From contig JAEUKA010000050.1 of assembly GCA_016794465.1 (NCBI GenBank), forward strand, positions 42,166-106,165: 64,000 nt of DNA. The letters run 5' to 3'. Positions 42,154 through 50,209 of the stretch are shown one piece after another. The position numbers and the translations under genes are program-made. Positions within the stretch are counted from its first letter, which is position 1, and each line of letters opens with the position of its first letter. Origin of the DNA: Myxococcales bacterium. GTDB taxonomy: Bacteria; Myxococcota_A; Polyangia; Palsa-1104; JAEUJZ01. The notes beneath the pieces are model-generated. The model did not search any database and was not told where the DNA came from. It saw only the letters and a program-made list of their open reading frames with translations.

Positions 42154-42852
42154 ATGGATGATGCGGTTCCAGCGGTCAAAACTCCGACCATTGGCATTGT
42201 AGCGGAAGGTGCATCCGATCAAGTGGTATTGCAGTTTATCTTGGCCGGTTATTTTGGCGATAAAGACATTGATCCCAATCCCCTTCAACCCCTTCGCGAT
42301 GCAACCGGAAAGTTCGAGTCGAGTGGCTGGAGCTTGGTACTGGAATACTGTGCATCAGAGAATTTTCGCCGGGCCTTTGTAAACAACGAATACATCATTA
42401 TTCAGATTGACACCGATGTCTCGGAGAAGCATCCGAGCTACGGAGTGCCTCACCAAGACGCCAACGGCCCATTGAGCTGTGAAAAGTTGGTCGAAGCAGT
42501 CTGTGCAAAGCTAGTCGACAAGATCGGCGCCGAGTTTTATGAGCAGCACAAAGACCGAATCATCTTCGCCGTGTCCGTTCACTCGCTAGAGTGTTGGCTT
42601 CTTCCACTGCACTGGGATGACAGCCGACGCGGGCGTATCGAAAACTGCCTAAAGAGCTTAAATGAACAGCTTGCCAAGCAGGGCTATACCATCCATGACA
42701 AGGACAGCGCCCGGTATCGGCGAGCAGCCAAGGACTATGCCAAGCCCCGAGTCCTCAAGGAGCGCTGGCACCAGAATCCCAGCCTGAAGATCTTTGTCGA
42801 CAACCTGGAGCAGCGGTTTCAGCGCGGCTTCACCCTGTCCGACACCACGTAA
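42154..42852 (+). CDS. TOPRIM-like (DUF4276/DUF4435-type) protein paired with the AAA ATPase
   Basis: 232 residues. G-I-V-A-E-G-A-S-D supplies the TOPRIM Glu and I-I-I-Q-I-D-T-D-V the Asp-x-Asp. An S-L-E-C-W-L-L segment, common in such proteins, follows in the C-terminal half. In two-gene systems this component is the nuclease or effector that the ATPase restrains. The ATG at 42154 is two bases after the ATPase stop with GAGGA 10 bases upstream; a TTG at 42148 would overlap. A 42-bp repeat array starts about 40 bases after its stop. Confidence 0.6.
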   Translation: MDDAVPAVKTPTIGIVAEGASDQVVLQFILAGYFGDKDIDPNPLQPLRDATGKFESSGWSLVLEYCASENFRRAFVNNEYIIIQIDTDVSEKHPSYGVPHQDANGPLSCEKLVEAVCAKLVDKIGAEFYEQHKDRIIFAVSVHSLECWLLPLHWDDSRRGRIENCLKSLNEQLAKQGYTIHDKDSARYRRAAKDYAKPRVLKERWHQNPSLKIFVDNLEQRFQRGFTLSDTT

Positions 42853-43334
42853 CGGCGCCGGAAGCCACACTCGCTTACCTAGGCCTACACGGCGCCGGAT
42901 CGGCCCTTTCATTTTGAAAGACCCGATCCGGTGGCGCCGGAACGCCTGTTTCATTTTGAAAGACCCGATCCGGTGGCGCCGGAACGCCTGTTGCCAGTTG
43001 AAAGAGGCGATCCGGTGGCGCCGGAACGGTAGTTTCATTTTGAAAGAGGCGATCCGGTGGCGGGGGAGCGGCAGTTTCAAGTTGAAAGAGGCGATCCGGT
43101 GGCTGGGGAGCGGCAGTTTCAAGTTGAAAGACCCCTTCCGGGGCCACCGGAACGGCAGTTTCAGCTGGCAAGGACCGATCCGGCGACTTGGGAGAGGGGG
43201 CGAACGAGCGGCGAGCAAAACCGTAGCGAGGATCGCGTGAGTCCCCAACACGACGTGTGGGGGAGAGCAGCCTACGGGCTGTGAGCACGCCTGACAGGCC
43301 AGATCGCGGCCACAGTAGGTTTTGCTAGGCGCTC
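42853..43334. other. Intergenic region holding the 42-bp array
   Basis: Besides the array, about 130 bases (43201-43334) separate it from the KGG gene. I see no supported gene here; open frames come from the 3n repeat length. Confidence 0.5.
42890..43200. repeat. Strict 42-bp tandem repeat array, seven copies
   Basis: A core beginning TTTC or TTGC occurs at 42907, 42949, 42991, 43033, 43075, 43117 and 43159, always exactly 42 bases apart. Each unit holds a short core (TTTCATTTTGAAA or TTTCAAGTTGAAA in five copies), which is an inverted repeat, and a CCGGTGGCGCCGG-type GC-rich dyad. Since 42 is a multiple of three all frames stay open, so long ORFs on both strands through the array are not evidence of coding. 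No spacers are present, so it is not CRISPR. It follows the TOPRIM gene directly. Confidence 0.85.
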
Positions 43335-43811
43335 TTAGTTGACTTCGCTTGGGCTCTGCTGCTCGCTGCGACGGAGCTTGTAGCCGCGCTTGGCCAGGCC
43401 GCCGCGACGGCCAATGTCGGCCATGTAGTCACGGTCTTCGCTGATCGTCGCGCCACCCTTTTTGCCCGCGAGGCTGGCTTCTTCGGGGTTGAAGCGATGG
43501 GCGTTGCCGTTCTTGTGTGCGGTCTGTCCACCAAGGCGTGCAATCTCCTTGCGGCGATCGGCGTCCAGGACCGCAAAGCCTCGTCGCAGCGTCCGCTTTC
43601 CGTCTTTCGCAGCTGGAGATGGGGAAGAAAAGAACGCCGGGTCGGGAGAGGGAGCAGCCAGCGAAGCGGGGTCCGGAGACTGGGAAGAAAAGAAAGCGGG
43701 GTCCGGAGACTGGGAAGAAAAGAAAGCGGGGTCCGGAGAGGGCGCGGCCAGCGAAGCAGCGCTCGCAGACAGAGAGGCGGAGTGGGTTTCCATCATGGTC
43801 TGTTTGTACAT
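43335..43811 (-). CDS. KGG-motif stress-response protein with repeat-rich N-terminus
   Basis: 158 residues from the ATG at 43811, preceded by AGAGGAG. Residues about 15-65 are made of S-P-D-P-A-F-F-S-S-type repeats from a 30-bp DNA repeat. The C-terminal part has three KGG-type motifs (ARLGGQTAH, AGKKGG, IGRRGG), as in GsiB/YciG proteins that are hydrophilic and accumulate under stress. Role unknown in detail; likely cytoplasmic and unstructured. Confidence 0.75.
   Translation of the reverse strand: MYKQTMMETHSASLSASAASLAAPSPDPAFFSSQSPDPAFFSSQSPDPASLAAPSPDPAFFSSPSPAAKDGKRTLRRGFAVLDADRRKEIARLGGQTAHKNGNAHRFNPEEASLAGKKGGATISEDRDYMADIGRRGGLAKRGYKLRRSEQQSPSEVN
43610..43760. repeat. 30-bp tandem repeat within the KGG gene
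   Basis: A 30-bp unit is perfectly repeated at 43671-43700 and 43701-43730, with diverged partial copies on both sides. It encodes ten residues per copy. Confidence 0.8.
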
Positions 43812-44145
43812 TGTGGGCTCCTCTTTTCGGTGATCGTGTTGCGATTGCTGACAGCGCTGAGTGGTCAGCTCAGAGCCTGTCCATTGGGGATCGACAGCGA
43901 CGGCATCAGGTGGTCGCTGGTAATCCTTACAGAGACTCATTGGGGGGTCTGTAGGAATCGCAAAAAGGACTCCTAGACAGGTGTGGAATTGCGGTATGTG
44001 TTGCCGCACTCACAAGGCCACGTAAGCAACTCTGCATGCGGCCATGACACCAATCTAGGACAACAGAATGTTAGGGAATGTGCAGGCATTTTCGGACAAC
44101 GAGAACGACCCCAACACTTCACGAAGAGAGGAGTTTCCTGCTCTG
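43812..44145. other. Intergenic region between two divergent genes
   Basis: Contains the presumed promoters of the KGG gene and the XRE-methyltransferase gene. An in-frame ATG at 44068 could extend the latter. No other feature is seen. Confidence 0.4.
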
Positions 44146-45561
44146 ATGGAGCCCAATCCGGCTGCGGATGCGACGGAAAGAGTGCGCCGGGGGCTCAGCG
44201 AAGCCATCGCTGGCCTGGAGGACCTAATCGGTGCGAACGCCGGGCAAAAAAAGACACTGCGATCGTATCTCAAAGAGGTGCGGAACATGCTGCAAGCGCT
44301 GGGCGGCACCGATCAGCCCTTGCAGCGCTACGCTCAGCTGGCGCGGATGCTGCGCGATCGGCGGCTGGCGCTGGGAATGAGTCTGGAGGCGCTGGGTCAG
44401 CGGATCGGGGTGTCGGCAAGTACGCTCAAACAGATTGAAAGCGGAGTCCGTGCGCCGAGTCGAAAGACCCTCCTTTTGCTTCAGAAAGCGAGCGAGCTGG
44501 AGCTAAACCTCGAGGGCTTCCTGTCCAAGCAGACTGCTCCGCAGGTGAGCACTTCGCTCAACTGTTTCATCGCGCCGGGCTATGAGCCGGTGAAGATGGT
44601 GATGGAGCTGTCGGAGGTGCTCAACGGACCGGGCGGATACCTGGAACAGACCAGCGCGTACCTAGAACACCAGAGCGCCTTGCAGTATCTGCGGATGGCC
44701 AACGAGCCCGGATATTCGACCGCCCATCGGGTTGGGAATCAGCTCGAGCGTGTGGCCGAGGTCATCTGGGACAACTCACGCGGATCGGGAATGGAGATGA
44801 TTGCACTTGGGGCGGGGGACTCACGCGAGGAGGTCCGGCTGGTGCAGAACATCGTCGCGCGGATGGAGCTTCCGGACCTGCGCTTGTATCTGCTCGACAT
44901 CAGTCAGCCACTGCTGAGCGAGGGCTTTAAGCATGCAGCCGATGTGCTCTACAACCAGCATGGGGTGTCCTACTTTGCGATGCAGGCGAACTTCCACCAC
45001 ATGGATCGCTACACCCAGCTGCACTACACGCCGGAGCGCTCTCACCGTCGACGATTGGTGACGATGTTAGGCGGTACGCTGGGCAACCTAGACAACGAGC
45101 CGAAGTTTTTTAAGTACAACTTGATCGGCTGTCATCCTGGCGACTTGCTGCTGATGGACTTTCAGCTAGCGTGTGCGCCAGTCAGTGATCCGGATGCGAT
45201 TCGCAGGCGAGAGCCGTCACTGAGCGGTGGCAAGCCGCTGGGACAGAGAGCGCTGGAGGACTGGCTATCAAGTGCGATTTGGCGACACTGCCGCAATGTC
45301 GCAGATGTACGGTTCCACTACGAGCTGCTGACCAATGGCGCGGTGCCGGGCAGCTACAGCATTGAGGTTGTGGCGACGGTGCATGCCCGGGGAAGGGAGC
45401 CTCGGCAGTTCTCTCTGTTCCGGTTCCGCCGATACGACATGGACTCGCTCTCTTCCTGCTTGGCCGGGCTGGGCTGGGACGCGATTGCGCAGTACCCGAT
45501 TGCGTATCCAAACGGTGGTGGACACGCGACGATGATCTTTCGCAAGCGGGCGATGCCGTAG
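44146..45561 (+). CDS. XRE helix-turn-helix domain fused to a histidine-N-alpha-methyltransferase-like (EgtD/DUF2260) domain
   Basis: 471 residues. A short helical start is followed by an XRE HTH (about 60-120: LARMLRDRRLALGMSLEALG, SASTLKQIESGVRAPS). The C-terminal ~300 residues follow the EgtD family: ALGAGDSREEVRLV is the SAM motif, LLDISQPLL the acidic loop, and MLGGTLGNLDNEPKFF the next conserved block. EgtD makes trimethyl-His for ergothioneine, but fusion to a DNA-binding domain is unusual, so the substrate is unclear. The start at 44146 has GAGGAG upstream; 44068 is an alternative. Confidence 0.72.
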   Translation: MEPNPAADATERVRRGLSEAIAGLEDLIGANAGQKKTLRSYLKEVRNMLQALGGTDQPLQRYAQLARMLRDRRLALGMSLEALGQRIGVSASTLKQIESGVRAPSRKTLLLLQKASELELNLEGFLSKQTAPQVSTSLNCFIAPGYEPVKMVMELSEVLNGPGGYLEQTSAYLEHQSALQYLRMANEPGYSTAHRVGNQLERVAEVIWDNSRGSGMEMIALGAGDSREEVRLVQNIVARMELPDLRLYLLDISQPLLSEGFKHAADVLYNQHGVSYFAMQANFHHMDRYTQLHYTPERSHRRRLVTMLGGTLGNLDNEPKFFKYNLIGCHPGDLLLMDFQLACAPVSDPDAIRRREPSLSGGKPLGQRALEDWLSSAIWRHCRNVADVRFHYELLTNGAVPGSYSIEVVATVHARGREPRQFSLFRFRRYDMDSLSSCLAGLGWDAIAQYPIAYPNGGGHATMIFRKRAMP

Positions 45562-45578
45562 CTACGACAGCGGCTCGG

Positions 45579-46397
45579 TCACTTCTTTTTGGTCAGCAAC
45601 GTATCGAAGCGACTGAGCAGGGTTCGGAACGAGCCGGGGAGGGCGCGCTTGGCTCGCCAAAACCAGCGGGCATCGGCCATCGGCAGACAGTACAGCTCGC
45701 CCTGTTCGACGGAAGTGAGGGTGGCGTTGACCACTTCCTCGACGGGGCGGCCTTTGGCGACCAGCTTTTCGGCCATCCGCTTGGTGCGCGCGTCGGCAAA
45801 CAGGCCAGAGGTGGCAATGTTGGTGCGGAAGAACGTGGGACAGAGCACCGTCACAGTGATGCCGGTTCCAAGCAGCTCCGCCGAGAGCGTCTCACTGAGC
45901 GAGACAACGCCGGCCTTGGCGACGTTGTAAGGGGCCATGCGCGGTGCGGCGAGGAGTCCAGCGGCAGAGGCGACGTTAAGAAAGGCGCCGTGTCCTTGGC
46001 GACGGAGGATCGGTGTAAAGACATGGCAGCCGTAGATGACGCCCCACAGATCGATGTCGATGGTCTTTTTCCAGTCGGATATCGAGACTTCACCGACGAG
46101 CCCACCGCAGCTGATACCGGCGTTGTTGACCACCAAGTCGATCGGCGCGTTGCCGGCGGCGGCGGCGACGGCCTCGACATCGGCCAGCTCGGCGACATCG
46201 CAGCGCAGGGTGGTGACCGAGGAGGCTCCGGCGGCACGGGCGAGCGCGGCGGTTTCCTCGAGTCCTGGTAGGTTGACATCCGAGAGGACGAGGCTGCCGC
46301 TGCGTCGGGCCAGCTCGATGGCGAGGGCGCGACCGAAGCCGCTGCCGGCGCCGGTGATGATGCTACGAGGCGATTGACGAAGTGAGTGCCGAGACAT
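45579..46397 (-). CDS. Short-chain dehydrogenase/reductase
   Basis: 272 residues. T-G-A-G-S-G-F-G-R is the cofactor motif, N-N-A-G the core and Y-N-V-A-K the catalytic Tyr/Lys. The C-terminal extension (FRTLLSRFDTLLTKK) is like that of membrane-associated SDRs acting on lipid-type alcohols. GGAG precedes the ATG. It is divergent from the TetR gene at about 95 bases, so the regulator may control it. Confidence 0.88.
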   Translation of the reverse strand: MSRHSLRQSPRSIITGAGSGFGRALAIELARRSGSLVLSDVNLPGLEETAALARAAGASSVTTLRCDVAELADVEAVAAAAGNAPIDLVVNNAGISCGGLVGEVSISDWKKTIDIDLWGVIYGCHVFTPILRRQGHGAFLNVASAAGLLAAPRMAPYNVAKAGVVSLSETLSAELLGTGITVTVLCPTFFRTNIATSGLFADARTKRMAEKLVAKGRPVEEVVNATLTSVEQGELYCLPMADARWFWRAKRALPGSFRTLLSRFDTLLTKKK

Positions 46398-46492
46398 GCG
46401 TGCTCCTGCGTGCGGGTGTGCGGGGCCAAACGGGCGATCGCTCCACGGTAGTTGGCTGTTGAATCCTGGTCAATAGGCGCTATCCTCGACCC

Positions 46493-47155
46493 ATGGATCG
46501 TCCGGTTTCTCGTCGCAAGGTCGTGCGTCGCAGTGTGCCTTCGCGCGACGCCCCGGAGCGGTTGGCAAAAAAGCCGCCCCGGGCGCGCTTGCTCGTCGAT
46601 GAACGGCGGGCGCAGCTGCTGACGCTGGGACTGCAGCTGTTTGGCGAGCGCTCGTACGACGAGGTGTCGATAGACGAGCTGGCTCGCGAGGCGCAGATCT
46701 CCAAAGGGCTGCTCTATCACTACTTTCCGACCAAGCGCGATCTGTACACGGCGGCGCTGCGGCATGCGGCGCAGCAGCTGCTCGATGAGACGATGCCGCC
46801 CCCGGAGCTGCTACCGGAAGAGCGGGCCCGGCGTGGGCTAGAAACCTACCTGTCGTTTGCTGAGCGACATGGTCCCGCGTATGTGGCGCTGATGCGCGGC
46901 GGGCTCGGGGCCGATCCAGAGATCGTGCGGATCTTGGAGGAGACGCGAGCGACCTTTGCGCAGCGGATTCTCGACGCACTGCCCGACGGGATTGAGACGC
47001 CGCTGGTGCGGGCGGCGGTGCGCGGCTGGATTGGCTTTGTCGAGGCGATGGCGCTCGACTGGCTGGCTCACCGGAACATCGAGCGGCCTCGGCTGTTGGC
47101 GCTGCTGACCGCGCTGCTCGTCGATGCGATCGGTCGGGCTGCGATTGCGGTCTAG
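46493..47155 (+). CDS. TetR-family transcriptional regulator
   Basis: 220 residues. The N-terminal HTH (ERSYDEVSIDELAREAQISKGLLYHYFPTKRDLY) fits the TetR pattern closely. The rest is the usual helical ligand-binding domain with many Leu and Arg. Divergence from the SDR gene suggests it represses that gene in response to a lipid-like ligand. It overlaps the convergent 47152-47625 gene by four bases. Confidence 0.9.
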   Translation: MDRPVSRRKVVRRSVPSRDAPERLAKKPPRARLLVDERRAQLLTLGLQLFGERSYDEVSIDELAREAQISKGLLYHYFPTKRDLYTAALRHAAQQLLDETMPPPELLPEERARRGLETYLSFAERHGPAYVALMRGGLGADPEIVRILEETRATFAQRILDALPDGIETPLVRAAVRGWIGFVEAMALDWLAHRNIERPRLLALLTALLVDAIGRAAIAV

Positions 47156-47625
47156 CAGCGTGGCAGGACACGTCCACTGGTGAGCAGATAGCGTCCGGCG
47201 GTCCGCTGCTGGATGTCGACGAGGCCGGCGTGAATACAGCTCGCGGTGAGGAGCGGTCGAGGAAGCGAGCCGCTGCGGGTGCACAGCACGACCATTCCGC
47301 CACTGCGGACGCGCTCGACGAGGCTCGGGAGAGTAGCGAGCCCAGCCCGATCCCGCAGCCGCAGACAGAGTGCATCAACGGCCAAGCTGGGGCTGCTGCT
47401 CGACGAGGGATCGTCAACCACCACCACGCAGCCTGCTTGCTGCAGCGGCTTGGTCAGTCGATCGTCGCTGGCGAGGACTCGCAGCGGCCACAGCTGACCT
47501 TGTCCATCGGTGAAGCGCAGCGACTGAAGCAGCCCCGAAAGCCCAGCCGCAAAGGCGCCGGGACGAAGCCGCTGCCACAGCCCTCGAATGCCAACGCCCC
47601 CACCTTCGCGAAGTGACTCGAACAT
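47152..47625 (-). CDS. Small conserved protein, unknown function
   Basis: 157 residues. A mix of short hydrophobic strands and helices with an S-S-S-S-S-P loop in the middle, resembling a Rossmann-like half-fold (LRVLASDDRLTKPLQQAGCVVVVDDP, GGMVVLCTR). No signal peptide or TM. It lies 14 bases after the TSUP gene in the direction of transcription and probably belongs to that operon. I do not recognise it. Confidence 0.5.
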   Translation of the reverse strand: MFESLREGGGVGIRGLWQRLRPGAFAAGLSGLLQSLRFTDGQGQLWPLRVLASDDRLTKPLQQAGCVVVVDDPSSSSSPSLAVDALCLRLRDRAGLATLPSLVERVRSGGMVVLCTRSGSLPRPLLTASCIHAGLVDIQQRTAGRYLLTSGRVLPRC

Positions 47626-47639
47626 TTGCGCGGTTTATA

Positions 47640-48416
47640 TCAGACGCTCAGCGCCCGTGCGAAGAACCACGCGCACAGGATGATGCCGAGCGTGATGACC
47701 AGTCGCCGCAGTCGCTCGGGATCGAGTCGCTGCATCACCCGCGCGGTCACGTAGCCGCCGAGGATGGCACCGGACGACACCCACAGCGCGGCGGGGAGGT
47801 CAACCAAGCCTTGACTAAGCAGGATGCCCGCAGCGACGAGGTTGATGACGAGGCCGAGCCAGGCTTTGACGGCGTTGTGGGCGTGGATGTCTCCGTCGAC
47901 GAACAGGCCAAACAAGGCCAGCATCAGGATGCCCATGCCGGCGCCAAAGTAGCCGCCGTAGATCGCGATCCCGAGCTGCAGCAGCATGCCCAGCCACCCC
48001 GGAATGTGGCGACCCTTCTGGCCCAGCTTGCGCAGCTGGGGTTGAAACGCGAGCAGCGCCGTCGCCAGCAGGATGAGCGGCGGCACCGCCCAGCGAAACA
48101 CCTTCTCGCCGCCCGCGAGCAGCAGCAAGGCTCCGATGATCGCACCCAATACCGTCGGAATGATCAGCTTGGGCAGGGCCGCTCGCGACGCTCGCAGCGG
48201 CTCCCACAGCCCGAGCGCACTCCCGAGGCTGCCCGGCCACAGCGCCGCCGAGTTGGTGGCATTGGCGACGAGCGTCGGCACCCCGAGTGCGACCAGCGTC
48301 GGAAAGGTCAGAAGCGATCCGCCGCCACCAACGGTATTTAACCCCGAGGCCACCGCTCCGGCAGCAAACAGCAGCAGGCCCCGGACCAGCGGCAGCTGGA
48401 GAAGATCGGTGGGCAT
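47640..48416 (-). CDS. TSUP (TauE/SafE) family sulfite/organosulfur exporter-like permease
   Basis: 258 residues, about eight hydrophobic helices, with the family's first repeat motif (AVASGLNTVGGGGSLLTFPTLVALG) and ATNSAALWPGSLGSALG. These proteins move sulfite, sulfoacetate or other anions. The gene starts 8 bases after the stop of the ligase gene, so the two are probably translated together; the substrate could be the anion of an aromatic or sulfonated acid. Confidence 0.88.
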   Translation of the reverse strand: MPTDLLQLPLVRGLLLFAAGAVASGLNTVGGGGSLLTFPTLVALGVPTLVANATNSAALWPGSLGSALGLWEPLRASRAALPKLIIPTVLGAIIGALLLLAGGEKVFRWAVPPLILLATALLAFQPQLRKLGQKGRHIPGWLGMLLQLGIAIYGGYFGAGMGILMLALFGLFVDGDIHAHNAVKAWLGLVINLVAAGILLSQGLVDLPAALWVSSGAILGGYVTARVMQRLDPERLRRLVITLGIILCAWFFARALSV

Positions 48417-48424
48417 CGCGTCGC

Positions 48425-50014
48425 TTAGGTTCCTCGACGGAGAACGCGACGCAGGATCTTGCCCCGATCAGAGCGCGGTAGCTCGCCAACGAACTCAATG
48501 TGACTCGGGGCCTTGTAGTGAGCCAGATACTGTTTGCAGTGCGAGATCAGGGTCGTAGCCAGGCTCTCCGACGGACTATGCGGCTCTCGCACCACCACAT
48601 AGGCCAGGGCGCGGACCAGACCGTGCTGGTTTTCCTCTCCGACGACGGCACACTCGATGACCGCCGGATGCGCCAAGAGGATGTTTTCGACCTCCAGCGG
48701 CGACACAAAGATGCCCCCCACCTTGAGCAGGTCATCGGCGCGACCGTCGTAGTAGAAAAAGCCATCCTCGTCGCAGTGGAACAGATCGCCTGACACCACC
48801 CAGTCGCCGCGCAGAGTGACTTTGCTCTGCTCGTGGGCCTGAAAATAACACTGCGCCGCCGAGTCACCCTCAACCCACAGCGTGCCAATCTCGCCCGGCG
48901 CTGCATCGCTTCCGTCGGAGCGAACGATCCGGGCGCTGTACCCCGGCACCAGCTGCCCGAGAGAGCCTGGCCGCACCTGCCCCGGTCGATTCGAGATGTA
49001 GATATGGAACATCTCTGCCGAGCCAATGCCGTCGAGAATCTCCACGCCGTAGGTACGACGGAAGCGCTCGCCCAGCTCGGGTGGCAGCGCTTCCCCCGCC
49101 GAGGTCACGATGCGCAGCGACGACAAGTTTGCCTCTGGATCGTAATCGAGCATCCGCTGCAGCGAGGTCGGCACCGACGCCAGCACCGTCACTTTGTGGC
49201 GAGAAATCCGATCAATCAACACCTCGGGCGTGGGACGACTCCGAAACAGCACACAGCTGGCCCCGACGGCAAACGGAAACATCAGGTTGGTTCCCGTCGC
49301 ATAGCCAAAATACAGCCGCGACACCGCCGAGGTTCGATCCTTCGCGGTCAGCCCGAGGACCTGCTTGGCATAGCACTCGGTGTTGTAGGGAAAGTCGTGG
49401 TGAAAGTGGACCGCTGCCTTCGGCTTCCCCGTCGAGCCGCTCGTGAACAGCCACATCGCCGGGTCGTCTTTGCTGGTCGGATACGTTCCACGGCGCGGGG
49501 TGGTCTGCACCAAGTCCCACGGCACGATCTGGATGTGGCTGGGAATGCGCGCCGTACCGACCAGGCTTAGATCGCTGTCACCAACGAGCACAATCGCGCG
49601 TAGACAGTCGCAGTCGGGCAAAAGCGGAGCGATCCTGAGCACCAGCTCCGCCTCGGCAAGCAGCACGCGGCAGCGGGTGTAGCGCAGGTAGTAAAGGTAA
49701 TCCTCCGTCGGTAGCTCGGGGTTGACCATCGCCACCACCGCGCCAGCCTTGAGGATGCCGAAGAACGAGCTGACAAACTGGGCGCTGTCGTGGAGCCCGA
49801 TCAGGCAGCGATCCTCGGGGCGAATGTCGACTTGCCACAGGGCGCCGCACACGCGCTCGGACTGCTCGACGAGCTGGTTGTAGGTGTAGCTGCCGTGATC
49901 GTCGTAGACTGCTACTTTGTCCCCGAGCCCGTCGCGCACGCGCTGGTCGAGGAAGTAATCGGCCATGTTGAACGTGTCGGGAAAGCTGGGGCGGGCAAGC
50001 GAACCGAAGCTCAT
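48425..50014 (-). CDS. Benzoate-CoA ligase family protein (AMP-forming acyl-CoA synthetase)
   Basis: 529 residues from ATG 50014. The adenylation motif reads FTSGSTGKPKAAVHFHHD, the second GIGSAEMFHIYISNRP is typical of the benzoate-CoA ligase branch, and YYDGRADDLLKVGG plus R-S-D-R-G-K-I-L complete the enzyme. It activates an aromatic or other carboxylate to its CoA thioester using ATP. The exact acid is not readable. The permease gene follows at once. Confidence 0.88.
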   Translation of the reverse strand: MSFGSLARPSFPDTFNMADYFLDQRVRDGLGDKVAVYDDHGSYTYNQLVEQSERVCGALWQVDIRPEDRCLIGLHDSAQFVSSFFGILKAGAVVAMVNPELPTEDYLYYLRYTRCRVLLAEAELVLRIAPLLPDCDCLRAIVLVGDSDLSLVGTARIPSHIQIVPWDLVQTTPRRGTYPTSKDDPAMWLFTSGSTGKPKAAVHFHHDFPYNTECYAKQVLGLTAKDRTSAVSRLYFGYATGTNLMFPFAVGASCVLFRSRPTPEVLIDRISRHKVTVLASVPTSLQRMLDYDPEANLSSLRIVTSAGEALPPELGERFRRTYGVEILDGIGSAEMFHIYISNRPGQVRPGSLGQLVPGYSARIVRSDGSDAAPGEIGTLWVEGDSAAQCYFQAHEQSKVTLRGDWVVSGDLFHCDEDGFFYYDGRADDLLKVGGIFVSPLEVENILLAHPAVIECAVVGEENQHGLVRALAYVVVREPHSPSESLATTLISHCKQYLAHYKAPSHIEFVGELPRSDRGKILRRVLRRGT

Positions 50015-50161
50015 GCGCGGAGCATACCAAAGCGCGGCGGCGGCGACGTTGTGACCGTGTGTGCGAGTGCGCCACTGTCGGCGGCACAAGCTTGGGTTTT
50101 CGGCTGCGACCTCGGCTGATACGATGACGAAGTCCGACACCATTTCCTTGGGGAGGGAACG

Positions 50162-50209
50162 ATGCGACGAGCTTACGCAGCGCCGCGAGCGGAGGACGAC
50201 CCGCGTTGA
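50162..50209 (+). CDS. Candidate 15-codon leader peptide overlapping the receptor-kinase start
   Basis: An ATG with GGGGAGG just upstream starts a 15-codon frame, MRRAYAAPRAEDDPR, whose TGA overlaps the TTG start of the next gene (TTGA). Coupled termination and re-initiation is likely if it is translated. It is too small to judge by composition. Confidence 0.35.
   Translation: MRRAYAAPRAEDDPR

Noticed and set aside
42890..43200. CRISPR array
   Set aside because: Units are directly tandem with no unique spacers and no cas genes nearby.
42658..43288. Long open frames on both strands through the 42-bp array
   Set aside because: The repeat length is a multiple of three, so all frames stay open; no ribosome site or conserved domain supports any one of them.
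46470..47417. Long minus-strand frame opposite the TetR gene
   Set aside because: Arg/Ser/Ala-rich shadow translation of a clear TetR gene.
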